Shown piece by piece: positions 30,010 through 37,827 of a stretch of 64,000 bases of DNA. The notes below the pieces were generated by a model. That model ran no database searches and was not told the origin of the DNA. It saw only the letters and a list, made by a program, of their open reading frames with translations. Position 1 is the stretch's first letter. Each line of letters starts with the position of its first letter. The stretch comes from Roseomonas sp. Its GTDB lineage: Bacteria > Pseudomonadota > Alphaproteobacteria > Acetobacterales > Acetobacteraceae. The position numbers were made by a program, and so were the translations under genes. The DNA lies in assembly GCA_020249435.1 (NCBI GenBank), contig JADCFQ010000003.1:1-64000 (forward strand), written 5' to 3'.

Positions 30010-30452
30010 TTACCCGCCCAGCCGCCCATGCGGGCAATCACCGCCCAATGCTCCGGCGCGATGGGCATGACCGAAAGGCGCGATTGGCGGATCAGCGCGA
30101 CATCTGCCAGCGCCGGTTCGGCCTTGATGGCAGCCAGCCCCACGGGCTTTGGCATGGGCCCCATCGCGCGCATATCCACACATACCCAGGATGAGCCTTC
30201 CTCGGCGGTCGGGTCGGGATAGGCTTCGCGCACCACCTCGACCACGCCCACAACCTCCTTCCCGATATTGGAGTGGTAGAAGAAGGCGAGGTCACCCTTT
30301 TTCATCGCCATCAGGTTCCGTTTGGCGAGGTGATTGCGCACGCCCGTCCAGGGTTCCACGCCATTGGCGACCTGTTGGTCCCAGGAAAAGGCATCGGGTT
30401 CGGATTTCACCAGCCAGCGGGAAGCGGGCGCTGTGGTCCTGGCTGCTGGCAT
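30006..30452 (-). CDS. EVE-domain protein
   Basis: A 148-residue protein made almost entirely of an EVE (PUA-like) domain: WLVKSEPDAFSWDQQ, then GVRNHLAKRNLMAMKKGDLAFFYHS, then GVVEVVREAYPDPTAEE. EVE domains bind modified bases in DNA or RNA, for instance 5-methylcytosine; whether this one does so is untested. Its gene is followed by the Rieske gene with a 4-bp overlap, and it is divergent from ccmC. Confidence 0.9.
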   Translation of the reverse strand: MPAARTTAPASRWLVKSEPDAFSWDQQVANGVEPWTGVRNHLAKRNLMAMKKGDLAFFYHSNIGKEVVGVVEVVREAYPDPTAEEGSSWVCVDMRAMGPMPKPVGLAAIKAEPALADVALIRQSRLSVMPIAPEHWAVIARMGGWAGK

Positions 30453-30605
30453 GGCGTTATCTGATCCCCCTTGGCCCCGGCGGAGCGCATGACAATCAGG
30501 TAACGCCAGACGCGCCGCGCTTCAATAAGCCTGGGTTCGGTTTTCGAGGTGGGGGGGACTCCCTTGGCGACCCACCGCCCCCCATGTGAAGCTGGCAAGG
30601 AGGCA

Positions 30606-30625
30606 AGCGGGTGATTCCACCCGCT
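30606..30625. promoter_or_regulatory. Palindrome in the ccmC upstream region
   Basis: A perfect inverted repeat with 8-bp arms (AGCGGGTG / CACCCGCT) around a 4-nt loop, 36 bp before the ccmC start in the divergent 209-bp region between the EVE gene and ccmC. It could be an operator or a leader hairpin; no T-run follows, so it is not a normal terminator. Confidence 0.45.
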
Positions 30626-30661
30626 GGATAACTAGGCTAGTCTGACCAGGTGGACATGAGA

Positions 30662-31453
30662 ATGACAGCCAAAGCTGACAGCAGCCCGAGCGGTGCCGCC
30701 CCTGGCGCGCGTTCGCTGCATCGCTTTGCCAATCCCGGACGCTTCCTGCGCGCCTCGGCCCGCGTGCAGCTGTGGCTTTGGGTGGCGGCGGCGCTGGTGC
30801 TGGGCGCGGGGCTGGTCTGGGGCCTGTTCCTGTCTCCCGCTGATTGGCAGCAGGGTGAGACGGTGCGCATCATGTATGTGCATGTGCCGATGGCTTGGCT
30901 TGCCATGGGTGGCTATACGTCGCTTGCGGTCGCTTCCATTATGTCGCTGATTTGGCGCCACCCCTTGGCTGATCTTTTTGCGCGCGAATTATCGCCAGTT
31001 GGTGCCTTGGTGACGGCGCTTTGTTTGGCGACCGGCAGCCTTTGGGGGCGGCCCATGTGGGGCACCTGGTGGGTCTGGGATGCGCGGCTCACTTCCGTCC
31101 TGGTGCTGTTTTTCCTGTGGCTTGGTCATGCGGCGCTGACGCGCGCCTTTGAAGATCAGGAACGCGGCGCGCGGGTTGGGGCGATCCTGGCGCTCGTTGG
31201 CATTGTGAATATCCCGATCGTGAAATTCAGCGTGGATTGGTGGAATACGCTGCATCAGCCGGCTTCCGTCACGCGCCTTGATGCGCCGGGGATGCATGTG
31301 GATATCCTTTATCCATTATTGACCTGCGCGCTCGGCTTTTCGCTGCTGTTCGGCGCGGTGGTGCTGGCGCGCACGCGCGCTGCCGTCATGGAACGGCGCA
31401 TCCGCGCCCTGCAATTGGCCCGCGCCCGGCGCGAGGAGGCTTTGGGCGCATGA
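30662..31453 (+). CDS. ccmC: Haem exporter protein CcmC
   Basis: A 263-residue inner-membrane protein with six helices that delivers haem to CcmE during cytochrome c maturation. The tryptophan-rich haem-handling motif is clear: WGRPMWGTWWVWDARLTS, flanked by conserved histidines (MYVHVPMAW and the downstream TLHQP). ATG 30662 has an AGGTGG site eight bases upstream; in-frame starts at 30650 and 30656 are possible. It heads a seven-gene operon. ccmA and ccmB, its usual partners, are not in the window. Confidence 0.92.
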   Translation: MTAKADSSPSGAAPGARSLHRFANPGRFLRASARVQLWLWVAAALVLGAGLVWGLFLSPADWQQGETVRIMYVHVPMAWLAMGGYTSLAVASIMSLIWRHPLADLFARELSPVGALVTALCLATGSLWGRPMWGTWWVWDARLTSVLVLFFLWLGHAALTRAFEDQERGARVGAILALVGIVNIPIVKFSVDWWNTLHQPASVTRLDAPGMHVDILYPLLTCALGFSLLFGAVVLARTRAAVMERRIRALQLARARREEALGA

Positions 31454-31590
31454 GCCACGCATTCTTCATCACCGCATCCTATGCGCTGGTCGTGATTGGC
31501 TTTGGCGCTTTGGTTGTGGATGCTGCGCGTCGCCATACCGCGGCCAAGCGCTTGCTCGCGGAATTGGACCCGCGCGGAGACCGGCCATGA
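31450..31590 (+). CDS. ccmD: Haem exporter protein CcmD
   Basis: A 46-residue protein with one membrane helix (about 6-24) followed by a basic, helical tail (AARRHTAAKRLLAEL). Small size, position between ccmC and ccmE, and the 4-bp overlaps on both sides identify it as CcmD, which helps release holo-CcmE from CcmC. Confidence 0.85.
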   Translation: MSHAFFITASYALVVIGFGALVVDAARRHTAAKRLLAELDPRGDRP

Positions 31591-32087
31591 CGCGCAAAAA
31601 GCGCCGGCTTTATATCCTGCTGCTCTGCGGGCTTGGGCTTGGCAGCGCCACCGCGCTGACGCTGACGGCGTTTCAGGACAATCTGGTGTTTTTCCGTTCG
31701 CCGTCAGACATCATGCGTGAAGCGCCGCCGGCCAATCGCGCCTTTCGTTTGGGCGGGCTGGTGGAAGCGGGCAGCCTGGAACGCGGCACGGGCGCAGACG
31801 GCAAACCAACCGCCAATTTTCGCGTGACCGATGGCGCGCATGTCATTCGCGTCTCCTACGCCGGCGTGCTGCCGGATTTGTTCCGCGAAGGGCAGGGCGT
31901 TGTCACGCTTGGCATGATGCAGCCCGATGGCGTTTTCCGCGCGCGTGAAGTGCTCGCGCGCCATGATGAAACCTATATGCCGCCGGAAGTGGCCGATGCG
32001 CTGAAGCGCGCCGGCCATTGGAACCCGGCACAAGGCGCGGCACCGCCACCGGCGGAATGGAACACCGCACCAAGGAGAGGCGGATGA
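31587..32087 (+). CDS. ccmE: Cytochrome c maturation haem chaperone CcmE
   Basis: A 166-residue periplasmic haem chaperone. The N-terminal anchor is about residues 7-28; the OB-fold domain follows, and the haem-attaching histidine is His126 in ARHDETYMPPEV. It overlaps ccmD and ccmF by four bases each. The C-terminal tail is rich in Pro and Ala, as is common. Confidence 0.95.
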   Translation: MTRKKRRLYILLLCGLGLGSATALTLTAFQDNLVFFRSPSDIMREAPPANRAFRLGGLVEAGSLERGTGADGKPTANFRVTDGAHVIRVSYAGVLPDLFREGQGVVTLGMMQPDGVFRAREVLARHDETYMPPEVADALKRAGHWNPAQGAAPPPAEWNTAPRRGG

Positions 32088-34042
32088 TCGGCGAGCTTGG
32101 TCATTTCGCCCTGGCACTTGGCTGCATTCTCGCGCTGGCGCAGGCGTTTTTCCCGCTGGTTGGTGCGCATCGGGCGGATGCGCGGTGGATGGCACTCGCG
32201 TCCCCACTCGCGGGCGCGCAGTTGATTGCGATTGCCTCGGCTTTTGGTGCGTTGCTGTGGGCCTTTGCTGTGAATGACACCACCATTTCCAATGTGGTGC
32301 TGAACAGCCATTCGGCGAAGCCATTGCTCTATAAGTTTTCAGGCGCCTGGGGCAATCATGAAGGCTCCATGGTGCTGTGGGTATTGATCCTGGCGCTTTG
32401 CGGTGGCGCGGTGGCGGGCTTCGGGCGTGATTTGCCGAGTGCGCTGCAGGCGCGCGTGATTGGCGTTTTGGGGCTGATTGCGGCGGGGTTTTTAGGCTTC
32501 ATTATTTTCACCTCAAACCCGTTTGAACGCGTCTGGCCGCCGCCGATGGATGGGCAGGGCTTGAACCCTATCCTGCAAGACCCTGGCTTGGCCTTTCATC
32601 CGCCGATGCTCTACATGGGTTATGTCGGTTATGCGGTGACTTTTGCCTTTGCGGTGGCCGCACTTTTGGAAGGGCGCGTGGATGCGGCTTGGGGGCGTTG
32701 GGTGCGGCCCTGGTCACTCGCTGCCTGGTCGTTTCTCACGCTTGGTATCGCGCTTGGGTCCTGGTGGGCCTATTACGAATTGGGTTGGGGTGGTTATTGG
32801 TTCTGGGACCCGGTGGAAAACGCGTCCCTGCTGCCTTGGCTGATTGGTGCGGCGCTGCTGCATTCGGCGATTGTCGTTGAAAAGCGCGAAAGCCTGAAAA
32901 TCTGGACAGTGCTGCTGGCGATTCTGGCCTTTGGCATGTCCTTGCTGGGCACCTTTCTGGTGCGTTCGGGCGTGTTGAATTCCGTGCATGCCTTCGCGAA
33001 TGATCCGGCGCGCGGTGTGTTCATTCTGGCCCTGCTGATGGCCTATGTGGCGGGGGCCTTGGCGTTGTTTGCGTGGCGCGCGCCGCGTTTGGGTGGCACC
33101 GGTATTTTTGCACCGATATCGCGTGAAGGCGGCCTGGTTTTGAATAACCTGCTGCTCTGTTCCATTGCGGCGGTGGTGCTGGTGGGCACGCTGTGGCCGA
33201 TGTTCGCCGATATCATGTTTGGCGCGAAAATCTCGGTCGGTGCGCCCTTCTTCAATGCGGCGACAGCGCCGCTCGCGATTCCCCTGGTTGCCGCGATGGC
33301 GGTGGGGCCGATGCTGGCCTGGAAACGCGCCGATCTGGCGGGCGCCTTGCAAAGGCTGTGGTGGGTGGGGGCGCTTGCGGTGGCCTCTGCTTTCCTGACG
33401 CTAGTGATCGCGGGCTATCATGTCTGGCCGGCGCTTGGTTTTGCCGCCGCTGCCTGGCTGATTGGCGGCGCGGCGGCCGATATTCTGGACCGTATCGCGG
33501 CCTTTCGCCGGCCTTCCCAGGCCTGGAATCGCGCACGCGGCCTGCCGCGCGCTGCCTGGGGCGGTGCCATTGCGCATGCCGGCATGGGCGTGACCTTTGC
33601 GGGGCTTGCGGGGATGGGCCTGGCCACCGATGCGCTGGTGGCACTCAAGCCCGGCGAAGCAACGCGGCTGGCCGGGTATGAATGGCGGCTTGAGCGTATT
33701 CGCGATGTGCAGGGGCCGAATTGGTCATCGCGCCGCGCGACGGTGACGGTGCTGGATGGCGGGCGCGTGGTGACGGTGCTGGAACCGGAAAAGCGGTTTT
33801 TCCCAGTCGGGCGCATGAACACCACCGAAGCGGCGATCCACACGAATTCCTTGCGAGACCTTTACGCGGTGCTGGGCGATGAACGCGATGGCGGCGGTGT
33901 TTTGCGCCTGCATCACAATCCGCTCGCGCCCTGGATCTGGTTTGGCGCCGTGATCATGGCGCTGGGTGGCGGGCTTTCGCTGTCTGACCGGCGCATCAGG
34001 GTTTCCGCACCATCGCGCAAGGCAGCCGCGGCGCCAGCATGA
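32084..34042 (+). CDS. ccmF: Cytochrome c haem lyase subunit CcmF
   Basis: A 652-residue multi-spanning protein that transfers haem from CcmE to apocytochrome c. The tryptophan-rich region reads GSWWAYYELGWGGYWFWDPVENASLLPWL, with a second conserved patch near GSMVLWVLILAL. ATG 32084 has the site AAGGAGAGG. It overlaps ccmE and ccmG by four bases. Length is normal. Confidence 0.96.
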   Translation: MIGELGHFALALGCILALAQAFFPLVGAHRADARWMALASPLAGAQLIAIASAFGALLWAFAVNDTTISNVVLNSHSAKPLLYKFSGAWGNHEGSMVLWVLILALCGGAVAGFGRDLPSALQARVIGVLGLIAAGFLGFIIFTSNPFERVWPPPMDGQGLNPILQDPGLAFHPPMLYMGYVGYAVTFAFAVAALLEGRVDAAWGRWVRPWSLAAWSFLTLGIALGSWWAYYELGWGGYWFWDPVENASLLPWLIGAALLHSAIVVEKRESLKIWTVLLAILAFGMSLLGTFLVRSGVLNSVHAFANDPARGVFILALLMAYVAGALALFAWRAPRLGGTGIFAPISREGGLVLNNLLLCSIAAVVLVGTLWPMFADIMFGAKISVGAPFFNAATAPLAIPLVAAMAVGPMLAWKRADLAGALQRLWWVGALAVASAFLTLVIAGYHVWPALGFAAAAWLIGGAAADILDRIAAFRRPSQAWNRARGLPRAAWGGAIAHAGMGVTFAGLAGMGLATDALVALKPGEATRLAGYEWRLERIRDVQGPNWSSRRATVTVLDGGRVVTVLEPEKRFFPVGRMNTTEAAIHTNSLRDLYAVLGDERDGGGVLRLHHNPLAPWIWFGAVIMALGGGLSLSDRRIRVSAPSRKAAAAPA

Positions 34043-34620
34043 GTGACGCGGCTTCTCCCAAGCGTCCACGGCGCTGGATGCTCTATGCGCCTGTGGGGCT
34101 GGCTGCGGCGGCGGGGGTTGGCTTTTACGCCATGCTGCAAGGCTTGCAGGATGGCAGCTATAATCCGCGCGGCGTGCCCTCTGTCCTGCTCGGCAAACCC
34201 GCACCGGATTTCAGCCTGCCCGCCTTGGAAGGCGTTGATCTGCCCGCCCTGACCGCCGAGGATCTGCGCGGCCCCTTGCCGGGGCCGGTGCTGGTGAATT
34301 TCTGGGCGTCCTGGTGCGCGCCCTGCATCATTGAACACCCGCAATTGATGCGCCTGTCGCGCGAAGGGGTCGCGGTTTACGGCATCAATTACAAGGATCG
34401 CGTGGCAGAAGCCGGCGCCTTCCTCAGGCGGCACGGCAATCCTTATCGCCGGCTCGGGCGCGATGAACCCGGGCGCACCGCGATTGATTGGGGCGTCTAT
34501 GGCGTGCCAGAGACCTATTTGTTGGACCGCCAGGGCATGATCCGCTGGCGCTGGGCCGGGCCGATCACCACCGATACGCTGGAGAGCGAATTGCGCCCCC
34601 TACTCCGGAGATTTGCGTGA
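34039..34620 (+). CDS. ccmG: Thiol:disulfide oxidoreductase CcmG/DsbE
   Basis: A 193-residue membrane-anchored thioredoxin-like protein that keeps the apocytochrome CXXCH cysteines reduced. The anchor is about residues 13-32; the active-site CAPC is Cys93 and Cys96 in FWASWCAPC. The family GVYGVPETYLLD stretch follows. It overlaps ccmF and ccmH. Confidence 0.95.
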   Translation: MSDAASPKRPRRWMLYAPVGLAAAAGVGFYAMLQGLQDGSYNPRGVPSVLLGKPAPDFSLPALEGVDLPALTAEDLRGPLPGPVLVNFWASWCAPCIIEHPQLMRLSREGVAVYGINYKDRVAEAGAFLRRHGNPYRRLGRDEPGRTAIDWGVYGVPETYLLDRQGMIRWRWAGPITTDTLESELRPLLRRFA

Positions 34621-35069
34621 CGCGCTGGATCTTCTTCTGCCTGCTGCTGGCGCTGCCCGCCTGGGGCGCGGTGGGTGACCCGAATGAACGCCTCGCTGAT
34701 CCTGCCAAGGAAGCGATTGCGCGGGAGATCGGGCGCGAATTGCGCTGTCTGGTTTGCCAGAACCAATCCATTGAAGACAGTGACGCGCAATTGGCGCGGG
34801 ATTTGCGCCGCCTGGTGCGCGAACGTGTGGCGGCGGGCGAGGAACCCTCGGCCGTGATCCGCTTTGTGCATCAGCGCTATGGTGATTTCGTGCTGCTGCG
34901 CCCGCCCGTGACGGCAGCGACCATTCTGCTATGGGCGACGCCCTTCCTGGCGCTTGGCGGCGGCATTGCCGTGATCCTGCTGCGCCGCCGCCGCGCAGTG
35001 GCCGAAGCGGCAGCGCTATCGCCTGAAGAAGCACGGCGCCTGGCTGAGCTTGATCGCGGCGCGGCATGA
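34617..35069 (+). CDS. ccmH: Cytochrome c-type biogenesis protein CcmH/CycL
   Basis: A 150-residue protein with a signal peptide (cleaved around Ala19), the redox motif LRCLVCQNQ (Cys44 and Cys47) and a C-terminal membrane helix (about 97-118) followed by an Arg-rich tail. The start is GTG 34617, overlapping the ccmG stop by four bases, with CCGGAG seven bases upstream. CcmH works with CcmG and CcmF in haem ligation. Confidence 0.93.
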   Translation: MTRWIFFCLLLALPAWGAVGDPNERLADPAKEAIAREIGRELRCLVCQNQSIEDSDAQLARDLRRLVRERVAAGEEPSAVIRFVHQRYGDFVLLRPPVTAATILLWATPFLALGGGIAVILLRRRRAVAEAAALSPEEARRLAELDRGAA

Positions 35070-35857
35070 TCTGGATTGCGATGGTCCTGCTGGCGCTGGC
35101 CGCCATGGTGCCGTTGGTGGCGACATTATTCCGCCCCGTGGTGGCGCGCGGGCGGCGGGAAGCGGATTTGGCCCTCTATCGCGCGCAATTGGCCGAACTT
35201 GACCGCGAAGCCGCCGCCGGCCGGCTGGAAGGCGATGCGTTGCGCGCCGCACAGGTGGAAGTGCAACGCCGGCTTTTGCAGGCCCCAGCAGAAGCTGCAC
35301 CCACCACGCGTGGCCGCGCGCTCGGCTTTCTGCCTTTGGTATTCCTGATCCCCGCGGCCGGGCTTGGGCTTTATCTGGTGCAAGGCACACCGGACATGCC
35401 ATCCGCCCCGCATCGCGAAAGGGCCGAGATTGCCGCGCGTGATGATGCGCTATTGACCCGCCTGCGCGAAAGGCTGGCCGGGCTTGACCCAATGAGCGAC
35501 GCGGCGCGGCAGGGTTTTGTCATGCTCGGCAATGCGGAACGCAGCCGCGGCAATGCCGATGCGGCGGCTGAGGCTTGGCGCCGTGCCCTCGCATCGCGCT
35601 TTGATGTCGAATTGGCGGGCGATCTGGTGGAGATGGAAATCGGGCGCGGGGAATTTGTCGCGGCCGGACCGATCCTATTGCGTGCCTTGGCCGAGGCGCC
35701 AGCGGAGCCTAAGCTGCGCTTTCTGCTCGGCGTGATTGAGGCCGAGGCCGGGCAGCCGGACCGCGCTCGGGCGACATGGCGCGCGCTGCTGGCCGATAGC
35801 CCGCCGGATGCGCCATGGCGCGCGCTGGTGGAACGGCGGCTCGGGGCTTTGCCGTGA
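35066..35857 (+). CDS. ccmI: Cytochrome c biogenesis protein CcmI/CycH
   Basis: A 263-residue protein with two membrane helices (about 3-20 and 90-108) enclosing a cytoplasmic loop with ALYRAQLAELDREAAAGRL. A TPR-like periplasmic part begins near residue 150. CcmI binds the apocytochrome and presents it to CcmFH. It ends the operon. The TPR part looks shorter than in larger CcmI homologues. Confidence 0.88.
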   Translation: MIWIAMVLLALAAMVPLVATLFRPVVARGRREADLALYRAQLAELDREAAAGRLEGDALRAAQVEVQRRLLQAPAEAAPTTRGRALGFLPLVFLIPAAGLGLYLVQGTPDMPSAPHRERAEIAARDDALLTRLRERLAGLDPMSDAARQGFVMLGNAERSRGNADAAAEAWRRALASRFDVELAGDLVEMEIGRGEFVAAGPILLRALAEAPAEPKLRFLLGVIEAEAGQPDRARATWRALLADSPPDAPWRALVERRLGALP

Positions 35858-36032
35858 CCTTGGCGGCAGCTACCCGGTTGGGCTTGCCGACCAGCCTGGT
35901 TCCTGTTCGCGTTCGTTGAAGTGATGCGCTTCATACCGCTTTTCGATGGCGCTGTCCGGGCTGTGAAGGTATGCCTCTTGGCTTGAGAATACTCTGGCTT
36001 GCGCTGCAGCTGAACCTTGGCACTATCGAAGA

Positions 36033-37694
36033 ATGAAAGAAGCGCCACGCCTCTTGCACATCCCAAGCTTTGACGGGGTTGATGGCTTCACCATCGGCAA
36101 TAGGGCCGACCGTATACCGCTTGAGCTTCCAGGATCAGGCCGCCTATCCTTGGAAGCAATACCGCCCGGCGCCTGGCCCATCCTGCTCGAGAAGACGGGC
36201 GACACAACCAGGGTTTACTTTCAGGTTTTTCTATCCCGCCTGGTGATGTGCTGGCAGACTGATGAAGGCTCTGGCGAACCCAGCCTGCACGTCGCGCCAC
36301 CGCAATTCGATACGCTTTTCCACGAAGCGAAGAACATATCCGCGCCCAATCCCCTCTGGCACTGGGTTCGGCTGAAGCGCGGGTCGGCGGGGGACGGCAA
36401 GAAACATCTGATCCAAGCCGCGTCTCATGATGTCTTTTTTGGTATGGAGCAAGCAATCATCCACGCTCGCTATGGCGCAAGGAATGTCGTGGCATTCAGC
36501 AGTATGATCACGCAACTCCTCCATCAAACAGCGCAGAAATCCGGCCTGGCCCCGCCAATGCTTGCGAAGCTTGTCACGCCTGATTCTCATTTGGTGGGGA
36601 TCGATGATCCTTTTTTTTCGCTGGCAGGCCCAGCGATCGGGGAGACTCGCCAAATCCTGAGTGCCTGGGCCAGCTTGACCCGCGACTTCTCATTGGCACT
36701 TGATGCCTCTCCTCTGAAGCAATGTGCGCCGCCGGTGATCTGCTCGCTGTATCCTTTCGCCGACATCAATACGATTCGCGTGCGCTTGGCTGCTGATAAG
36801 GCGAAACGGCCCCAATTACAGTTACAAATAGCGCCCGCCATGATCCGTGCCGCGCTGCGCGGGGAAAGGCACAGTTATGCGCGAACTTTGATATCTCTCG
36901 AGTATTTGTCGTCCGCATTGGCAAGGCTGAACCACGAATTCCGTGATGGGCGCCAATTGGCTTTTTCCTTCGGCGATACAGGCACCGATCCAGGACTTCG
37001 CTTCGACCGTGCCCGTGGCAGCAAGGAGCCGCTCATCCCCGATCTCTATCTTTTGGCCGAGATCGCCAAATGGGAAAAGGCGCGTCGTTCACTGAAGATC
37101 TATAAGGGGCCACCCTTCCTGGAGCGCGAAAAGAAGCTGTTCTGGAGGGGTTCGACCACGGGTCCCTTCATCAACTCCTTTGAGGAGTTTTGCGCCAACC
37201 ATAGGGTCCAGGCCTGCCTTCATACCATTCGGGAATTGCCGGCGCATGCCGATTGCAAGATCGCAAGGATAGTGCAGACACCTGCAGAGATACAGCAAGA
37301 TGCCCGACGCTTTCTCAAGAAAAACAAGATTCTCTCCCGAATTATTGATCCGCGCAACTTTGCCCAATATCAAATGTTCCTGGATTTGCCAGGCAATGCA
37401 TCAGCCTGGGGCAGCAGTCTTCGATACCTTCAAGGCATGTTGGTCTTTCGTGTCGCGCATCAGTATGAACTTCTCTATTATGAAGCGCTGCAACCCTGGG
37501 TGCATTACATCCCCGTTGCGGCTGACCTTTCTGATCTGAAAGCTGGTGTTGACTGGGCGTTGCTACATCAGCAGGAAGCAGCCCAAATCGCCGCCAATGG
37601 GCAGGCCTGCATGCTGGAATTCCTGACGCGTGGCGAAGAAATCCTACAAAATGTGCTGCGCGACCAACTCCGAAATGTGCAACCAGGCGCATAG
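36033..37694 (+). CDS. CAP10/GT90-type glycosyltransferase
   Basis: A 553-residue protein whose C-terminal half matches the CAP10-like glycosyltransferase family 90. The motif LFWRGSTTG is at about 368-376 and the second motif LPGNASAWGSSLRYLQG at about 450-466, followed by LQPWVHYIPV and DLKAGVDWAL. Such enzymes add sugars such as xylose or glucose to glycans or lipopolysaccharide. The first 250-300 residues show no domain I recognise. There is no signal peptide or membrane helix. The gene stands alone between ccmI and tkt with no other sugar genes. Its base composition is visibly less GC-rich than its neighbours (for example a T8 run at 36609-36616), suggesting acquisition by transfer. Confidence 0.75.
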   Translation: MKEAPRLLHIPSFDGVDGFTIGNRADRIPLELPGSGRLSLEAIPPGAWPILLEKTGDTTRVYFQVFLSRLVMCWQTDEGSGEPSLHVAPPQFDTLFHEAKNISAPNPLWHWVRLKRGSAGDGKKHLIQAASHDVFFGMEQAIIHARYGARNVVAFSSMITQLLHQTAQKSGLAPPMLAKLVTPDSHLVGIDDPFFSLAGPAIGETRQILSAWASLTRDFSLALDASPLKQCAPPVICSLYPFADINTIRVRLAADKAKRPQLQLQIAPAMIRAALRGERHSYARTLISLEYLSSALARLNHEFRDGRQLAFSFGDTGTDPGLRFDRARGSKEPLIPDLYLLAEIAKWEKARRSLKIYKGPPFLEREKKLFWRGSTTGPFINSFEEFCANHRVQACLHTIRELPAHADCKIARIVQTPAEIQQDARRFLKKNKILSRIIDPRNFAQYQMFLDLPGNASAWGSSLRYLQGMLVFRVAHQYELLYYEALQPWVHYIPVAADLSDLKAGVDWALLHQQEAAQIAANGQACMLEFLTRGEEILQNVLRDQLRNVQPGA

Positions 37695-37827
37695 ATCCGT
37701 TTGGCCCTGTTGACTGGGGCCGCCAGACCCTCCCATCCCTGGTCACCGGCCCGCCCCGGTTGCCTGAGGCCGCCCCGCGCCCTATAGCCGCCAGGGTCTG
37801 TTCACAGCCATCAAGGTTCCCCCGCAC

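Noticed and set aside
30453-30661. Small gene between the EVE gene and ccmC
   Set aside because: Only short frames without a ribosome-binding site; the region is better explained as a divergent regulatory region.
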